Shown: one piece after another, positions 1 through 9,445 of the stretch
How positions within the stretch are numbered: the stretch's first letter is position 1
Layout: every line of letters begins with the position of its first letter
Assembly: GCA_024304885.1 (NCBI GenBank)
Contig: JALJOM010000003.1
Coordinates: 964,110 to 1,028,109, forward strand
Direction: 5' to 3'
Source: Beijerinckiaceae bacterium
Lineage (GTDB): Bacteria > Pseudomonadota > Alphaproteobacteria > Rhizobiales > Beijerinckiaceae
DNA: 64,000 nt
Made by a program: the position numbers and the translations under genes
Notes under the pieces: generated by a model
The model's input: only the letters and a program-made list of their open reading frames with translations
The model's database searches: none
What the model was told of the DNA's origin: nothing

Positions 1-3000
1 GCCGCGCAGGAATGGCAGGACGACGAGCTTTTCGCCCTGCTGCGCCGTGCCTGGCCCTATCATACGCTCGATCGTCGCGACTTTTCGGCCGTCGTCCGGA
101 TGCTCGCCGAAGGCTTCAGCACGCGGCGCGGGCGGCGGGGTGCGCTCGTCCACCATGATGCCGTCAACCACGTGCTGCGGGGCCGCCGGGGGGCGCAATT
201 GACCGCGCTGACCTCGGGCGGCGCCATCCCCGAGACCGCCGACTACCGAGTCGTGCTCGAGCCCGACGATCAGTTCATCGGGACCGTGCACGAGGATTTC
301 GCGGTCGAGAGCCTCGCCGGCGACGTGTTCCAGCTCGGCAATCGATCCTACCGAATCTTGCGTGTCGCACGCGGGACTGTCCGCGTCGCCGACGCACCGG
401 GCATGCCCCCCACCATACCTTTCTGGCTCGGCGAGGCACCCGGGCGCACCGACGAGCTGTCGGCTGCCGTGTCGAGGCTGCGGCACGAGATCGCCATACG
501 CCTCGAGCAAGGCGGCGCAGAGGGTGCCGCATGTTGGATCCGCGACGCGGTCGGCCTCGATGACGCCGCGACGACCGACCTCGTGGAATATCTCGTCGCG
601 GGCCATGCAGCCCTCGGCTGCCTGCCGACGCAGGGCACGCTGGTTTTCGAGCGATTCTTCGACGAATCCGGTGGCATGCAGCTCGTCATCCATTCGCCGT
701 TCGGCAGCCGCATCAACCGTGCTTTCGGCCTCGCGCTGCGCAAGCGCTTTTGCCGCAAGTTCAACTTCGAGCTTCAGGCCGCGGCGACCGACGACAACAT
801 CCTATTGTCGCTGACGGCGGCGCACAGCTTCGAGCTCGCCGAGGTCAAATCCTACCTCCATTCGGCGAGCGTGCGCGCCGTGCTGGTCCAGGCGTTGCTC
901 GATGCCCCGATGTTCCTCACCCGTTGGCGTTGGGTGGCGGGCATCGCGCTCGCCCTGTCGAGGTTCCGCGGCGGCAAGAAGGTCTCGGCCCCGTTGGCGC
1001 GGATGGATGCCGAGGATCTCCTCGCGGCGATCTTCCCCGATCAAATCGCTTGCGCCGAGAACCTCGTCGGCGAGCGCGAGATTCCCGATCATCCGCTCGT
1101 GCGCCAGACCATCGCCGATTGCCTGACCGAGGCCATGGATATCGAGGGGCTCGAACGGCTGCTGCGCGGCCTCGAATCGGGCGCCATCCGGGTCGTCGCG
1201 CGCGATCTCACCGCCCCGTCTCCCCTCGCGCTCGAGGTGCTCTCGGCGCGGCCCTATGCTTTCCTCGACGATGCGCCGCTCGAGGAGCGTCGCGCCCAAG
1301 CGGTCCTGGCGCGGCGCTGGCTCGCTCCGGAAACCGCCGCCGATCTCGGCCGTCTGGATCCGCAGGCCATAGCGCGCGTGCGCGCGGAGGCCTGGCCCGT
1401 CGCCGAGAGCGCCGACGAGGTCCAGGATGCGCTCGTCTCGCTCGGCTTTCTCGCTGCGGACGATCTCGCGCAAGAGCCGACCTGGTCCCCCTGGCTCGAG
1501 ACACTTTCGGCCGAGCGGCGCGCCACGAAGCTCTCGACGGGAGAGCGCAGGCTCTGGGTCGCGGCCGAGCGCCTGCCCTTGCTCACGAGCCTCTGGCCCG
1601 AGGCGACGCTCGAGCCCGTGATCGCCGGGCCGGACGGATTCGCCGCAGAAAGTCTGCCGCCCGAGCGCGCGCTCGTCGAGATTTTGCGGGGACGGCTCGA
1701 GAGCCTCGGCCCCATGACCGTCGAGGCACTCGCGCTCCCGCTCGGGCTGGGCCCGGCGCAAGTCCGCGCTGCGCTCGTCGCGCTCGAGACCGAAGGTTTT
1801 GCCCTGCGCGGGCGGTTCACGCCGGACGCACCCGACGAGGAATGGTGCGACCGCCGCCTCCTCGCCCGGATCCACCGCTACACGATCGAGCGCCTGCGCG
1901 CCGAGATCGAGCCTGTCTCCGCCCGCGATTTCCTGCGCTTTCTCCTCGACTGGCAGCACGTGACGCGCGAGACGCGCATGGACGGACCCGAAGCCGTCGC
2001 GACCCTCGTCGCACAGCTCGAAGGATTCGAGGCGCCGGCCGCGGCCTGGGAAACCGAGATCCTGCCCGCCCGGATCGGCGATTACGAGCCCGCGCGGCTC
2101 GACACGCAATGTCTCTCGGGGCGGGTTTCCTGGGCGAGGCTGACGCCGCGCGGGGAACGCCCGAACGGCGCAGCGAGGACGAAGGCGCCCGCACCCTTGC
2201 GCACGACGCCGATCGCTCTTTTCCTTCGCAAGACCGCGTCGGCCTGGGCCGCGCTGGCGCCGGAGCCGAATACGGTGCCGGCAACGCCGCGGGCGGAGCA
2301 AATCGCCGATTTTATTTGCGAGCACGGCGCGTCCTTCTTCGACGAGATCGTCGAAGCCACGGGGCTCTTGCGCACGGAGGTCGAGCAGGGGCTCGCCGAG
2401 CTCGTGGCGCAGGGTCGCGCGACCTCGGACAGCTTCGCCGGCCTGCGGGCGCTTCTGGTGCCGTCCGCCGAGCGGCCGAGCCCACGCGGACCGCGCCGCC
2501 GGCCCACGTCCCCATACGGCATGGAAACCGCCGGCCGATGGGCTCTCTCGCGCAAGCCCCGGCCTGCACCGGCGGGACCCGCGGCCGACCCGGGCGCGAT
2601 CGAGCATGTCGCGCGCGCCTTGCTGCGGCGCTACGGCGTGGTGTCGATGCGGCTCGTCGAACGCGAGTCCGCGTGCTTGCCGCCTTGGCGTGACCTCTTG
2701 CGCCTCTATCGCAAGCTCGAGGCCCAAGGCGAGATTCGCGGTGGCCGCTTCGTCGCGGGCCTCGCAGGCGAGCATTTCGCGCTGCCGGAGGCCGTCGGCC
2801 TCTTGCGCGAAATCCGGAAAAGGCCTGCGACCGGAGAGCTCGTCTCTCTGTCGGCGGCCGATCCGCTGAACCTCGTCGGCATCCTCGGGCCGGGGCCGCG
2901 ACTGCCGGCGCTCGCGACCAACCGCCTGCTCTTGCGCGACGGGCTGCCGGTGGCTGTCCTCGTCTCCGGCGAGGTGCGCTTTCTCGAGACTTCCGATGCC

Positions 3001-3138
3001 GCTACCGAATGGGAGATGCGCAAGCTTCTGCTGCGCAGCGCAGCACCGGGTCGAGCGCGATCCTCGGGTCGGCCGGAGACAGGCCCCGGGATGGTACAGA
3101 TCGAAGCGCCGCGGCCCAGCCTGCGCGCACGTCGATGA
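1..3138 (+). CDS. lhr: Lhr-type DEAD/H-box helicase, C-terminal part (5' end outside window)
   Basis: The reading frame is open from the first base, so this is the last 1,045 residues of a longer gene; the RecA-like ATPase lobes lie upstream and are not visible. What remains matches the winged-helix and 'Lhr core' region of large helicase-related (Lhr) proteins. The signature [19 protein letters not shown] sits near residue 232, followed by [11 protein letters not shown] near residue 301 and a long C-terminal extension as in the roughly 1,500-residue long-form Lhr proteins. Lhr family members are 3'-5' DNA helicases linked to DNA repair. The stop codon overlaps the ATG of a short broken ORF (ATGA at 3135), so a coupled partner probably once followed. 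The family call is firm; the cellular role is inferred from the family. Confidence 0.9.
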   Translation, partial: AAQEWQDDELFALLRRAWPYHTLDRRDFSAVVRMLAEGFSTRRGRRGALVHHDAVNHVLRGRRGAQLTALTSGGAIPETADYRVVLEPDDQFIGTVHEDFAVESLAGDVFQLGNRSYRILRVARGTVRVADAPGMPPTIPFWLGEAPGRTDELSAAVSRLRHEIAIRLEQGGAEGAACWIRDAVGLDDAATTDLVEYLVAGHAALGCLPTQGTLVFERFFDESGGMQLVIHSPFGSRINRAFGLALRKRFCRKFNFELQAAATDDNILLSLTAAHSFELAEVKSYLHSASVRAVLVQALLDAPMFLTRWRWVAGIALALSRFRGGKKVSAPLARMDAEDLLAAIFPDQIACAENLVGEREIPDHPLVRQTIADCLTEAMDIEGLERLLRGLESGAIRVVARDLTAPSPLALEVLSARPYAFLDDAPLEERRAQAVLARRWLAPETAADLGRLDPQAIARVRAEAWPVAESADEVQDALVSLGFLAADDLAQEPTWSPWLETLSAERRATKLSTGERRLWVAAERLPLLTSLWPEATLEPVIAGPDGFAAESLPPERALVEILRGRLESLGPMTVEALALPLGLGPAQVRAALVALETEGFALRGRFTPDAPDEEWCDRRLLARIHRYTIERLRAEIEPVSARDFLRFLLDWQHVTRETRMDGPEAVATLVAQLEGFEAPAAAWETEILPARIGDYEPARLDTQCLSGRVSWARLTPRGERPNGAARTKAPAPLRTTPIALFLRKTASAWAALAPEPNTVPATPRAEQIADFICEHGASFFDEIVEATGLLRTEVEQGLAELVAQGRATSDSFAGLRALLVPSAERPSPRGPRRRPTSPYGMETAGRWALSRKPRPAPAGPAADPGAIEHVARALLRRYGVVSMRLVERESACLPPWRDLLRLYRKLEAQGEIRGGRFVAGLAGEHFALPEAVGLLREIRKRPATGELVSLSAADPLNLVGILGPGPRLPALATNRLLLRDGLPVAVLVSGEVRFLETSDAATEWEMRKLLLRSAAPGRARSSGRPETGPGMVQIEAPRPSLRARR

Positions 3139-3203
3139 CGCGGCACATCGTCATCGGCGTCATGGGCGCGGGCGGAGGAGCCGATCCCGCCGCAGTCACA
3201 TGA
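3135..3203 (+). pseudogene. Truncated ORF coupled to lhr (possible SLOG/TIGR00725-like N-terminus)
   Basis: An ATG overlaps the lhr stop codon (ATGA) and starts a 22-residue reading frame, [18 protein letters not shown] and four more residues, which ends at TGA. The beta-strand plus glycine-rich turn (IVIGVMGAGGGA) looks like the start of a Rossmann-like nucleotide-binding fold such as the SLOG/TIGR00725 family. No continuation is found in any frame downstream. I read it as the stub of a gene once translationally coupled to lhr and later deleted. Family assignment is weak because only about 20 residues remain. Confidence 0.35.
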
Positions 3204-3443
3204 GAGTGGACAACGTGCCCCGGCTCGAAGCACGTTAAACGACCTGCGCCGCGCGGGTCGCGATCTCGGCCAGGGCGGTCTGCCACCCCATGCCGTTTTC
3301 GAGCGGCGGCGCGTTGGGCATCTCCGACGTCGCGCCCTTCCGGCTCGAGTCCGAGCCGAAGGGGTGAGGGCATGAGCGGTGACCTTGCCCCCTTCGTTTG
3401 ATCCGGCTTGAACTGGACTTCGGCCTATCTGAAGACCGAAGCC

Positions 3444-3671
3444 ATGAAGCGATCGAAGTTCACGGACGAGCAGATCATCGCGATCCTGAAGGAGCACGAG
3501 GCTCGGATCAGTTCAGCGACGGCCGGCGGCTACGCATCCTGGCTGTGGCCGACGATTGCACGCGGGAGTGCCTGGCGCTCGTCGCCGATACCTCGATCTC
3601 CGGGCGGCGCGTCGCCCGTGAACTCGACGCCCTCGTCGTCCGCCGTGGCCGGCCGAAGACGATCGTCTCCG
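3444..3671 (+). pseudogene. IS3-family transposase remnant (OrfA start joined to OrfB catalytic piece)
   Basis: From ATG 3444 the frame encodes MKRSKFTDEQIIAILKEHEA, the N-terminus of IS3-family OrfA. Near 3503 the similarity jumps to another frame (from about 3506), giving RILAVADDCTRECLALVADT and then RVARELDALVVRRGRPKTIV, which is the integrase-core region of OrfB around its second catalytic Asp. Similarity stops after 3671, where an intact copy would read SDNGTE. Most of OrfA and the first part of OrfB are therefore deleted and the two pieces are out of frame. No terminal inverted repeats were recognised. The element is dead and marks an old insertion downstream of lhr. Confidence 0.75.
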
Positions 3672-3963
3672 AACGCCACCACCTTCCACCCCTATCGGGC
3701 GGCGGCGCTGCGCTCCCCAGCCGGCTCCGCGCCTCCGCCCTCCGCTCAGATAAAATCCAACACCATAGTCCGACCTCCAGATCTCACTGGATAAAAGTCG
3801 GGGGCAAGGTCACCGGTGACAGAACGAATCGCAAATGGCACAGTTCGTGCGGAGTAGTCGGCGGTCGCGTCGCACGCAGTGCGCGACGCCATGCGAACCG
3901 CCCGGCGCCGCGGCCATCGTCCGTCGTATCGCCTCCTTCGCATCAAGAAGAGTGAGATGAACG

Positions 3964-4161
3964 ATGGCCTTGATCCAAGCCCCGATCACCTTCGTGGTCG
4001 GCTCCAAGATCGTCCGCGCCGAAGCCGCCACGGACAAGATCACTCGGGAAAACCTGATCGTCGTCGAGACGATCGACACCAAGGAGGGCTCGCGCGCCTT
4101 CCAGATCATGCACACCCGCAAGGATTACGACGCCTACGCCGAGAAGCTCTGCAATCCTTGA
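3964..4161 (+). CDS. Small hypothetical protein (65 aa)
   Basis: A 65-residue acidic/basic soluble protein beginning MALIQAPITFVVGSKIVRAE, with a purine-rich stretch (AAGAAGAGTGAG) about 15 bases upstream of the ATG. It has no signal peptide, membrane segment or motif I can name; the pattern suggests a short beta hairpin followed by a helix. It stands alone between the IS remnant and convergent cutA. Codon use looks like that of neighbouring genes, which supports it being real. Function unknown. Confidence 0.55.
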   Translation: MALIQAPITFVVGSKIVRAEAATDKITRENLIVVETIDTKEGSRAFQIMHTRKDYDAYAEKLCNP

Positions 4162-4176
4162 CGCGAATAGCTGGGC

Positions 4177-4494
4177 TCAACGCGTCGCGGCGGCGATCCA
4201 GGCGAGGTAGGACGCAGCTCCTTGCTCGATCGCGACCTCGACGATCTCCGGCACCTCGTAGCTGTGGGCGGCGCGGATTGCGGCTTCGACCTCCGCGTAG
4301 TCGGCGTGCTTGATCTTGCAGAGGAGCAGGATCTCGTGTGCCGACTCCGTCGCGCCCTCCCAGGTGTAGATGCTCTCGATCGGCAGCATCTGCACGCAGG
4401 CGGCGAGGCGCGTCTCGACGAGACGGCGCGCGATTCTCTCGGCTTCGGCCTTGTCGGCGCAGGTCGTCAGTACGACGGCGAAGTCGGTCGCCAT
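4177..4494 (-). CDS. cutA: Divalent-cation tolerance protein CutA
   Basis: 105 residues, the usual length of CutA1. The diagnostic C-terminal segment HSYEVPEIVEVAIEQGAASY (near residues 77-96) followed by LAWI is present, as are the central SIYTWEG (41-47) and an EILLLCKIKH strand (54-63). CutA proteins form very stable trimers related in fold to PII and have been linked to copper tolerance; the molecular role is still unclear. The start was set at ATG 4494 because family homology begins there, although the frame stays open upstream inside pepP on the same strand. It lies 71 bases downstream of pepP in the same direction and may be co-transcribed with it. Confidence 0.93.
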   Translation of the reverse strand: MATDFAVVLTTCADKAEAERIARRLVETRLAACVQMLPIESIYTWEGATESAHEILLLCKIKHADYAEVEAAIRAAHSYEVPEIVEVAIEQGAASYLAWIAAATR

Positions 4495-4565
4495 AGGAGC
4501 TTCCAGCGAAGTGGGAACCGGTTCGCGTCGCGAAAATGCGACATCGTAAAGACGCTTGGGCGGCC

Positions 4566-6380
4566 TCAGATCCGCCGCGTCGCCTCGGCGAGCCAGCGCC
4601 GGACCGAAGGCTCGACGAGCGGCGAGATCTCCTTGCGCACCCGGGCGTGATAGGCGTCGAGCCAGGCGACCTCCTCGGCGTCGAGGAGCTTCTTCTCGAC
4701 GAGAGCGCGATCGATCGGCACGAGGGTCAGCGTCTCGAAGCCGAGCATCTCTCGCTCCGCACCCGGGATCGCGCGCGGCGTGACGGTGACGAGATTCTCG
4801 ATCCTTATGCCCCAGTGCCCGGCATAGTAGAATCCCGGCTCGTCGGAGAGGATCATGCCCTCCTCGAGCGGCGCGATGCCGACCTTGGCGATGCGCTGCG
4901 GCCCCTCGTGCACTGAGAGGTAGGAGCCGACCCCGTGGCCGGTCCCGTGGTCGAAATCGAGGCCGGCCTGCCAGAGCGGCACGCGCGCGAGGCAATCGAT
5001 CTGTGCGCCGTTCGTGCCCTTGGGGAAGACGGCCCGGGCGATCGCGATATGCCCCTTGAGGACGCGCGTGAACCTGTCGCGCATCTCCGCCGTCGGCCGG
5101 CCGACCGCGAGCGTGCGGGTGATGTCGGTCGTCCCGTCCTCGTATTGCCCGCCCGAATCGATGAGGAAGATGCCCTTGCCGATCCGGGCATTGGAACGCT
5201 CGGTCACGTGGTAGTGCGGGATCGCGGCATTGGCCCCGAACGCCGCGATCGAGGGGAAGGAGAGGTCCTTCAGCTTGCCGGTCTCGCGGCGGAACGTCTC
5301 GAGCGCCTCGGCCGCCGCGATCTCGGTGAGGCCGCCCTTCGGCGCTGTGACCGAGAACCAGTGTAGGAACCGCGCCATGGCGGCGCCGTCCCGCAGATGC
5401 GCCTGGCGCGCGCCTTCGAGCTCGGTCGCGTTCTTGCGCGCCTTCATGACGGCGATCGGATCGCGTCCGGTGTCGCAGATGCCTCCGGCCCGTTCGACGA
5501 CGGAGGTGAGCTTGGCGGCAACCGTCGCGGAATCGAAGAGGATTCGCTTCCTGCCCCTGCCGAGCGACACGAGGTCGGAAACGAGGCGCTCCGGCGCCGC
5601 GACTTCCGCGAGCTTGCCGAGCTTGTCCCGAACCGGGCCGTCGAGCTTGCGCGCATCGATATAAAGCGTCGGCCGGCCCTGCTTCGGGACCACGGCATAG
5701 GCGAGCGGCAGGGGCGTGTGCGAGACGTCGCGGCCGCGGATGTTGAAAGCCCAGGCGACGGCATGGGGGTCGCTGACGAGGAGCGCATCCGCCGCGCCGA
5801 GCGCCCCTGCCACGCGGGCGAGCTTGCCGGCCGCGGTCTCGCCCGCATATTTCTGGGCGTGGAGGGTCACCTTTCCGACCGGCACCGGCGGCCGGTCGGT
5901 CCAGAGCACGTCGATCGGGTTCGGCTCGACGGCGACGAGCTCGGCACCCGCGGAGCCAACCGCCTTGGCGAGGCGTTCCACGGCGCCCGGCGTATGCAGC
6001 CAAGGATCATAGCCGAGCCGCGCGCCCTTCTTCAGGTTGCCTTCGAGCCAGGCCTCGGGGCTCGTCGTGGCCGAAGCAATCGGCGCGAAGACGGACGTAT
6101 CGACCTGGCCGGCGACGGCGAGGATGTAGCGGCCATCGACGAAGATCGCGGCCTTGTCGGCGAGCACGATCGCGAGCCCGGCCGAGCCGGTGAAGCCCGT
6201 GAGCCAGGCGAGCCGCTCGTCGCTTTCCGAGACATATTCGTTCTGGTGCTGGTCGGCGCGGGGGACGAGGAAGCCGTCGAGCTTCAGGCGCTTCAGCGCG
6301 TGGCGCAGCGCCTCGACGCGTGACGCGCCGAGGGATGGATCGGCATGATCCTCGAAGGATTGGTAGAGGCTTTCGAACAT
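4566..6380 (-). CDS. pepP: Xaa-Pro aminopeptidase (aminopeptidase P, M24B)
   Basis: A 604-residue cytosolic metallopeptidase that removes N-terminal residues preceding proline. It has the long, three-domain form of aminopeptidase P: two creatinase-like N-terminal domains (about 1-320), then the pita-bread catalytic domain. The dinuclear metal ligands can be seen in order: two Asp in IDSGGQYEDGTTDITRT (near 405-425), His in DHGTGHGVGSYLSVHEG, Glu in ILSDEPGFYY and Glu in IRIENLVTV. The short substrate-binding motif IPHYHV is also present. Its ATG lies 9 bases after the stop of a truncated DUF4062 ORF on the same strand, and cutA follows downstream. Confidence 0.95.
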   Translation of the reverse strand: MFESLYQSFEDHADPSLGASRVEALRHALKRLKLDGFLVPRADQHQNEYVSESDERLAWLTGFTGSAGLAIVLADKAAIFVDGRYILAVAGQVDTSVFAPIASATTSPEAWLEGNLKKGARLGYDPWLHTPGAVERLAKAVGSAGAELVAVEPNPIDVLWTDRPPVPVGKVTLHAQKYAGETAAGKLARVAGALGAADALLVSDPHAVAWAFNIRGRDVSHTPLPLAYAVVPKQGRPTLYIDARKLDGPVRDKLGKLAEVAAPERLVSDLVSLGRGRKRILFDSATVAAKLTSVVERAGGICDTGRDPIAVMKARKNATELEGARQAHLRDGAAMARFLHWFSVTAPKGGLTEIAAAEALETFRRETGKLKDLSFPSIAAFGANAAIPHYHVTERSNARIGKGIFLIDSGGQYEDGTTDITRTLAVGRPTAEMRDRFTRVLKGHIAIARAVFPKGTNGAQIDCLARVPLWQAGLDFDHGTGHGVGSYLSVHEGPQRIAKVGIAPLEEGMILSDEPGFYYAGHWGIRIENLVTVTPRAIPGAEREMLGFETLTLVPIDRALVEKKLLDAEEVAWLDAYHARVRKEISPLVEPSVRRWLAEATRRI

Positions 6381-6389
6381 GGAGAGAAT

Positions 6390-6677
6390 CTAGAGGCTCG
6401 GCGCTTCGGCCGCAACACCGGGTCGCGCAAACCCTCTCCCGCTTGCAGGCGGAACGAACCCGTAGCGACAGGCGAAGATGCCGAGATAAACGTCTGCCGC
6501 CTCGACCATGCGCAAAGAGACCTCTACCGCGGTTCTATTCTCGGCCGTCAGATGTTCGATCATCTCGTGCGGCGCGAAGCCGGCCCGTTCGCCGGCCAAT
6601 CGTATCTGCTCGCGGTGGTTCGGGAGATCCGGCGTCGTGCTCGAGATCACAACGGTCTTGCGCGAATGACTGCCCAT
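6390..6677 (-). pseudogene. Truncated DUF4062-domain fragment (95 aa)
   Basis: The first 70 residues follow the DUF4062 pattern: TVVISSTTPDLPNHREQI at the start, then a strand/helix pair, and AADVYLGIFACRYGFVPP near residues 60-77. DUF4062 is normally the N-terminal sensor or TIR-like module of much larger proteins, often STAND NTPases or TPR proteins. Here, after FVPPASGRGFA, the sequence loses similarity and terminates within 20 residues, so everything downstream is gone. It ends 9 bases before the pepP start codon. I take it as a decayed end of a former accessory gene; expression as a short protein cannot be excluded. Confidence 0.6.
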
Positions 6678-6760
6678 CGCGGAAATTCCGACTGGTCGGG
6701 AAGAATGATATCAATCTACACGAAAATCACGATCTTGCGAGGCGCCTGCTACTCCCACCC

Positions 6761-6799
6761 GGCTGCTCCGCAGCCATCTTCCCCCGTTTCACGGGGGGA
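6761..6799. repeat. Two adjacent hairpins downstream of carA
   Basis: GGCTGC/GCAGCC (6761-6775, 3-base loop) is followed at once by CCCCCGT/ACGGGGG (6781-6797, 3-base loop). Both lie within 70 bases after the carA stop codon on the minus strand and ahead of the DUF4062 fragment. There is no T-run, so a classical terminator is uncertain; a rho-limiting or mRNA-stabilising hairpin, or a dispersed palindrome, is as likely. Confidence 0.4.
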
Positions 6800-6825
6800 G
6801 GGAGAGGCACCGCGCCCTCGCCCTC

Positions 6826-8067
6826 TCAGGATGAGGTTGCGGCTGTTGGAACAGGTTCCAAAGCGCCACGCTGTCGCGCGTGCGCCTTCTCCATCAGCTC
6901 GGCGAAGCGGCGGAAGAGATAATGGCTGTCGCGCGGTCCCGGCGAGGCCTCCGGGTGGTGCTGGACCGAGAAGGCTGGGCGATCAATGAGCTCGAGCCCG
7001 CAATTCGAGCCGTCGAAGAGCGAGCGATGCGTCTCGCGCGCATTGGGCGGAAGGCTCGAGGCGACGACCGAAAAGCCGTGGTTCATCGAGACGATCTCGA
7101 CCTTGCCTGTGGTGAAGTCCTTGACCGGATGATTCGCGCCGTGATGGCCCTGGCGCATCTTCTCCGTGCGCGCGCCGATCGCGAGCGCCAGCATCTGATG
7201 GCCGAGGCAGATTCCGAAGGTCGGAATCTTGCGCTCGAGCAGCGCCTCGATCACCGGGACCGCGTATTTCCCGGTCTCGGCGGGATCGCCCGGTCCGTTC
7301 GAGAGAAAGACGCCGTCGGGCTCGAGGGCGAAGATGGCCTCGGCCGGAGTTTGCGCCGGCACGATAGTCACGGCGCAGCCGACATCGGTCAGGAGCCTGA
7401 GGATATTCTCCTTCGCGCCATAGTCGATCGCCACCACTTTGTACTTGGCAGCATAGCCCTTCCGGTAGCCCTCTCCGGCGAGCCATGTCCCTGCCGCCCA
7501 AGCCTGCGCCTTTGCAGTCGTGACAAAGGGCACGAGATCCATGCCGACGAGGCCCGGCCAGCGGCGCGCGAGCGTCAGCAAGCCGTCGAGATCGAACACG
7601 CCCTCCGGCGAATGGGCGATGACCGCATTCGGCATGCCTTTCTCGCGGATCAGCACCGTGAGCGCCCGGGTGTCGATGCCGCAAAGTCCGATGATGCCAC
7701 GGGCCTCGAGCCAGGAGCCGAGGTCGCGGCGCGACCTGTGATTGGACGGGCGCGTGATCGGCGCATGAAGGATGACCCCGCGCACGCCTGCGCTCGGGGC
7801 GATCCCGGTCGACTCGACGTCCTCGTCGTTGGTGCCGACATTCCCGATATGGGGAAAGGTGAAGCTGATGATCTGGCCCGCATAGGACGGGTCGGTGAGG
7901 ATTTCCTGATAGCCGGTCATGGCGGTGTTGAAGCAGACCTCGCCGACCGCTTGCCCGACCGCACCCGTGCCCGTCCCATAGAGCACGGTCCCGTCGGCGA
8001 GCACGAGGACGCCCGTCGGCTTTCGCTGCGGCCATCGCGCCGGCGCACTCGCTTGATCCTGGCTCAT
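6826..8067 (-). CDS. carA: Carbamoyl-phosphate synthase small (glutaminase) subunit
   Basis: 413 residues. CarA hydrolyses glutamine and passes ammonia to CarB to make carbamoyl phosphate for arginine and pyrimidines. The N-terminal CPSase small domain is seen in CFNTAMTGYQEILTDPSYAG (near 45-64). The class I amidotransferase domain carries the nucleophile elbow TFGICLGHQMLALAIGA (near residues 285-301) and the His/Glu pair in SVQHHPEASPGP near residue 370. It is divergent from yqeY, 82 bases away, an arrangement common in Alphaproteobacteria. carB is not in the window. Length and motifs are complete. Confidence 0.97.
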   Translation of the reverse strand: MSQDQASAPARWPQRKPTGVLVLADGTVLYGTGTGAVGQAVGEVCFNTAMTGYQEILTDPSYAGQIISFTFPHIGNVGTNDEDVESTGIAPSAGVRGVILHAPITRPSNHRSRRDLGSWLEARGIIGLCGIDTRALTVLIREKGMPNAVIAHSPEGVFDLDGLLTLARRWPGLVGMDLVPFVTTAKAQAWAAGTWLAGEGYRKGYAAKYKVVAIDYGAKENILRLLTDVGCAVTIVPAQTPAEAIFALEPDGVFLSNGPGDPAETGKYAVPVIEALLERKIPTFGICLGHQMLALAIGARTEKMRQGHHGANHPVKDFTTGKVEIVSMNHGFSVVASSLPPNARETHRSLFDGSNCGLELIDRPAFSVQHHPEASPGPRDSHYLFRRFAELMEKAHARQRGALEPVPTAATSS

Positions 8068-8149
8068 TCGGGCTCTACATCGAAACTTCGGCGGGGAGGT
8101 AGGACGTTTCCTCGTCTAGCAGCAAATCCAAGACAGCGACAGAAATCTC

Positions 8150-8599
8150 ATGCGCGAGCGGTTCACGAGCGAGCTCAAGGCTGCGATGAAGGCCGGCGAC
8201 AAGCGCCGCGTCGAAACCATTCGCATGATCACGGCCACGCTGAAGGACAAGGATATCGAGGCGAGAGGCCAAGCGAAGGCGGTCGGCGACGAGGACATTC
8301 TGGCGCTACTCCAGAAGATGGTGAAGAGCCGGCAGGAGTCGCTGGACATCTACGACAAGGCCGGGCGAGCGGATCTGGCACAGCAGGAGCGCGAGGAGAT
8401 CGAGATCATCCGCGGCTTCCTGCCGCAGCCTTTGAGCCCGGAGGCCGTGGACCGCGCCATCGCCGAGGCGATCGCGGAGACGGGCGCCTCCTCGGTCAAG
8501 GAAATGGGCAGGGTGATCGGCGTGCTCAAGGGGAAACATGCGGGCCGCATGGATTTCACAGCGGCGAGCGCGCTCGTCAAGGCCAAGCTCGGCGGCTAG
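8150..8599 (+). CDS. yqeY: GatB/YqeY domain protein
   Basis: 149 residues, full length for YqeY. The helical N-terminal half begins MRERFTSELKAAMKAGDKRR and the C-terminal GatB-tail-like half contains LPQPLSPEAVDRAIAEAI and SSVKEMGRVIGVLKGK. The fold resembles the tRNA-binding tail of GatB, so a tRNA-related role has been proposed, but function is not established. Divergent from carA and probably sharing the same short control region. Confidence 0.93.
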   Translation: MRERFTSELKAAMKAGDKRRVETIRMITATLKDKDIEARGQAKAVGDEDILALLQKMVKSRQESLDIYDKAGRADLAQQEREEIEIIRGFLPQPLSPEAVDRAIAEAIAETGASSVKEMGRVIGVLKGKHAGRMDFTAASALVKAKLGG

Positions 8600-9445
8600 A
8601 GCAATGTCGAGCGATGCTCGCAAGTCTTTCTAGATTCAGCAGAATTTGCCCTGACCATTTATTGTGGCGGTCAAGCCTCAGTTATTGACCTTCCAATGTT
8701 ATTCTTTTACAGTGATATTTCGATCCGCAAAGCGCCACAGTGTATATTGACCCCGAAATGACACCGAAGGTGCAGATATCCTTGCGCGACGTGTGCTCGG
8801 GAAGGCTGTTTCGCCGTGGCATCCTTCTTCGGCCGTTCCTCGGGGCCTCGAAACATTCGTGGCGTCTGCCGGTCTCCCGCGTCGGCGCGGCGAGACTGGG
8901 CGCTGCGGTCGGATCGCGCGCAGAGCTGATCCCGGAAAGCCGACAGAAGCCGGTGTCCGCCGCGCAGAGCATCGCCACGTCCGCGCAGAGCATCGCCACG
9001 TCGAAGAGTCTTCGAAACTTTTCAGCCGGCCTGTCCGTAGATCGAAGCCACCGAACATTCCCGTGAGTGCTCGACGCGAGGCGTCCACACGCCGTCCTGT
9101 GCGATCTGATACATCCTGCGGGATCCTCCCGGATGCACCACTATTCGGCATGGAAGCGAGCAGCACCCGGCCGGCTGCGATCGAGTTTCCGCGCGATTCG
9201 GACGGGCAGCCGTCCGGGCCGGAATCGGAGCCGACGACATTCGTTTGTGCTCTTCCGGTCGGCTCGATACCCAGAGATGTGGCGGGAGCCGGTAATGACT
9301 TTTGAGCAAGATCATAATAGGTCAGTTCATTAGGATTATACTCGATTCCGTACCGGGCGGGTCGCTCGTATCCTGACGAGCGCGCGACCCGTCACGACCG
9401 AACGCGGTCGGAGTGCCGCAGCCGCGAAAGGATGCTGGACGCGCT
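8600..9445. other. 846-bp gene-poor gap
   Basis: No ORF here looks like a gene: the candidates on both strands are short, Arg/Ser-rich and mutually overlapping, as expected of GC-rich non-coding DNA. The gap has an AT-richer patch at 8625-8750, a perfect 21-bp tandem duplication (8961-9002), and another AT-rich stretch at 9290-9345 with TATACT at about 9337 that could serve the downstream LuxR-type gene. It may be decayed accessory DNA or hold an unrecognised small RNA. Confidence 0.5.
8961..9002. repeat. Perfect 2 x 21-bp tandem duplication
   Basis: The unit beginning CGCGCAGAGCATCGCC occurs twice head to tail at 8961-8981 and 8982-9002 without mismatch. It lies in non-coding DNA. Two identical copies imply a recent slippage event. 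Confidence 0.9.

Noticed and set aside
3236-3382. Minus-strand fragment ending GMGWQTALAEIATRAAQVV, possibly the C-terminus of a lost gene
   Set aside because: Only about 48 residues without a start codon; similarity to known C-termini is too vague to call.
8961-9002. Considered as a minimal CRISPR array
   Set aside because: Two adjacent units without spacers; simple tandem duplication.
8682-9333. Several short ORFs on both strands between yqeY and the LuxR-type gene
   Set aside because: Overlap each other, Arg/Ser-rich, no ribosome sites or motifs.
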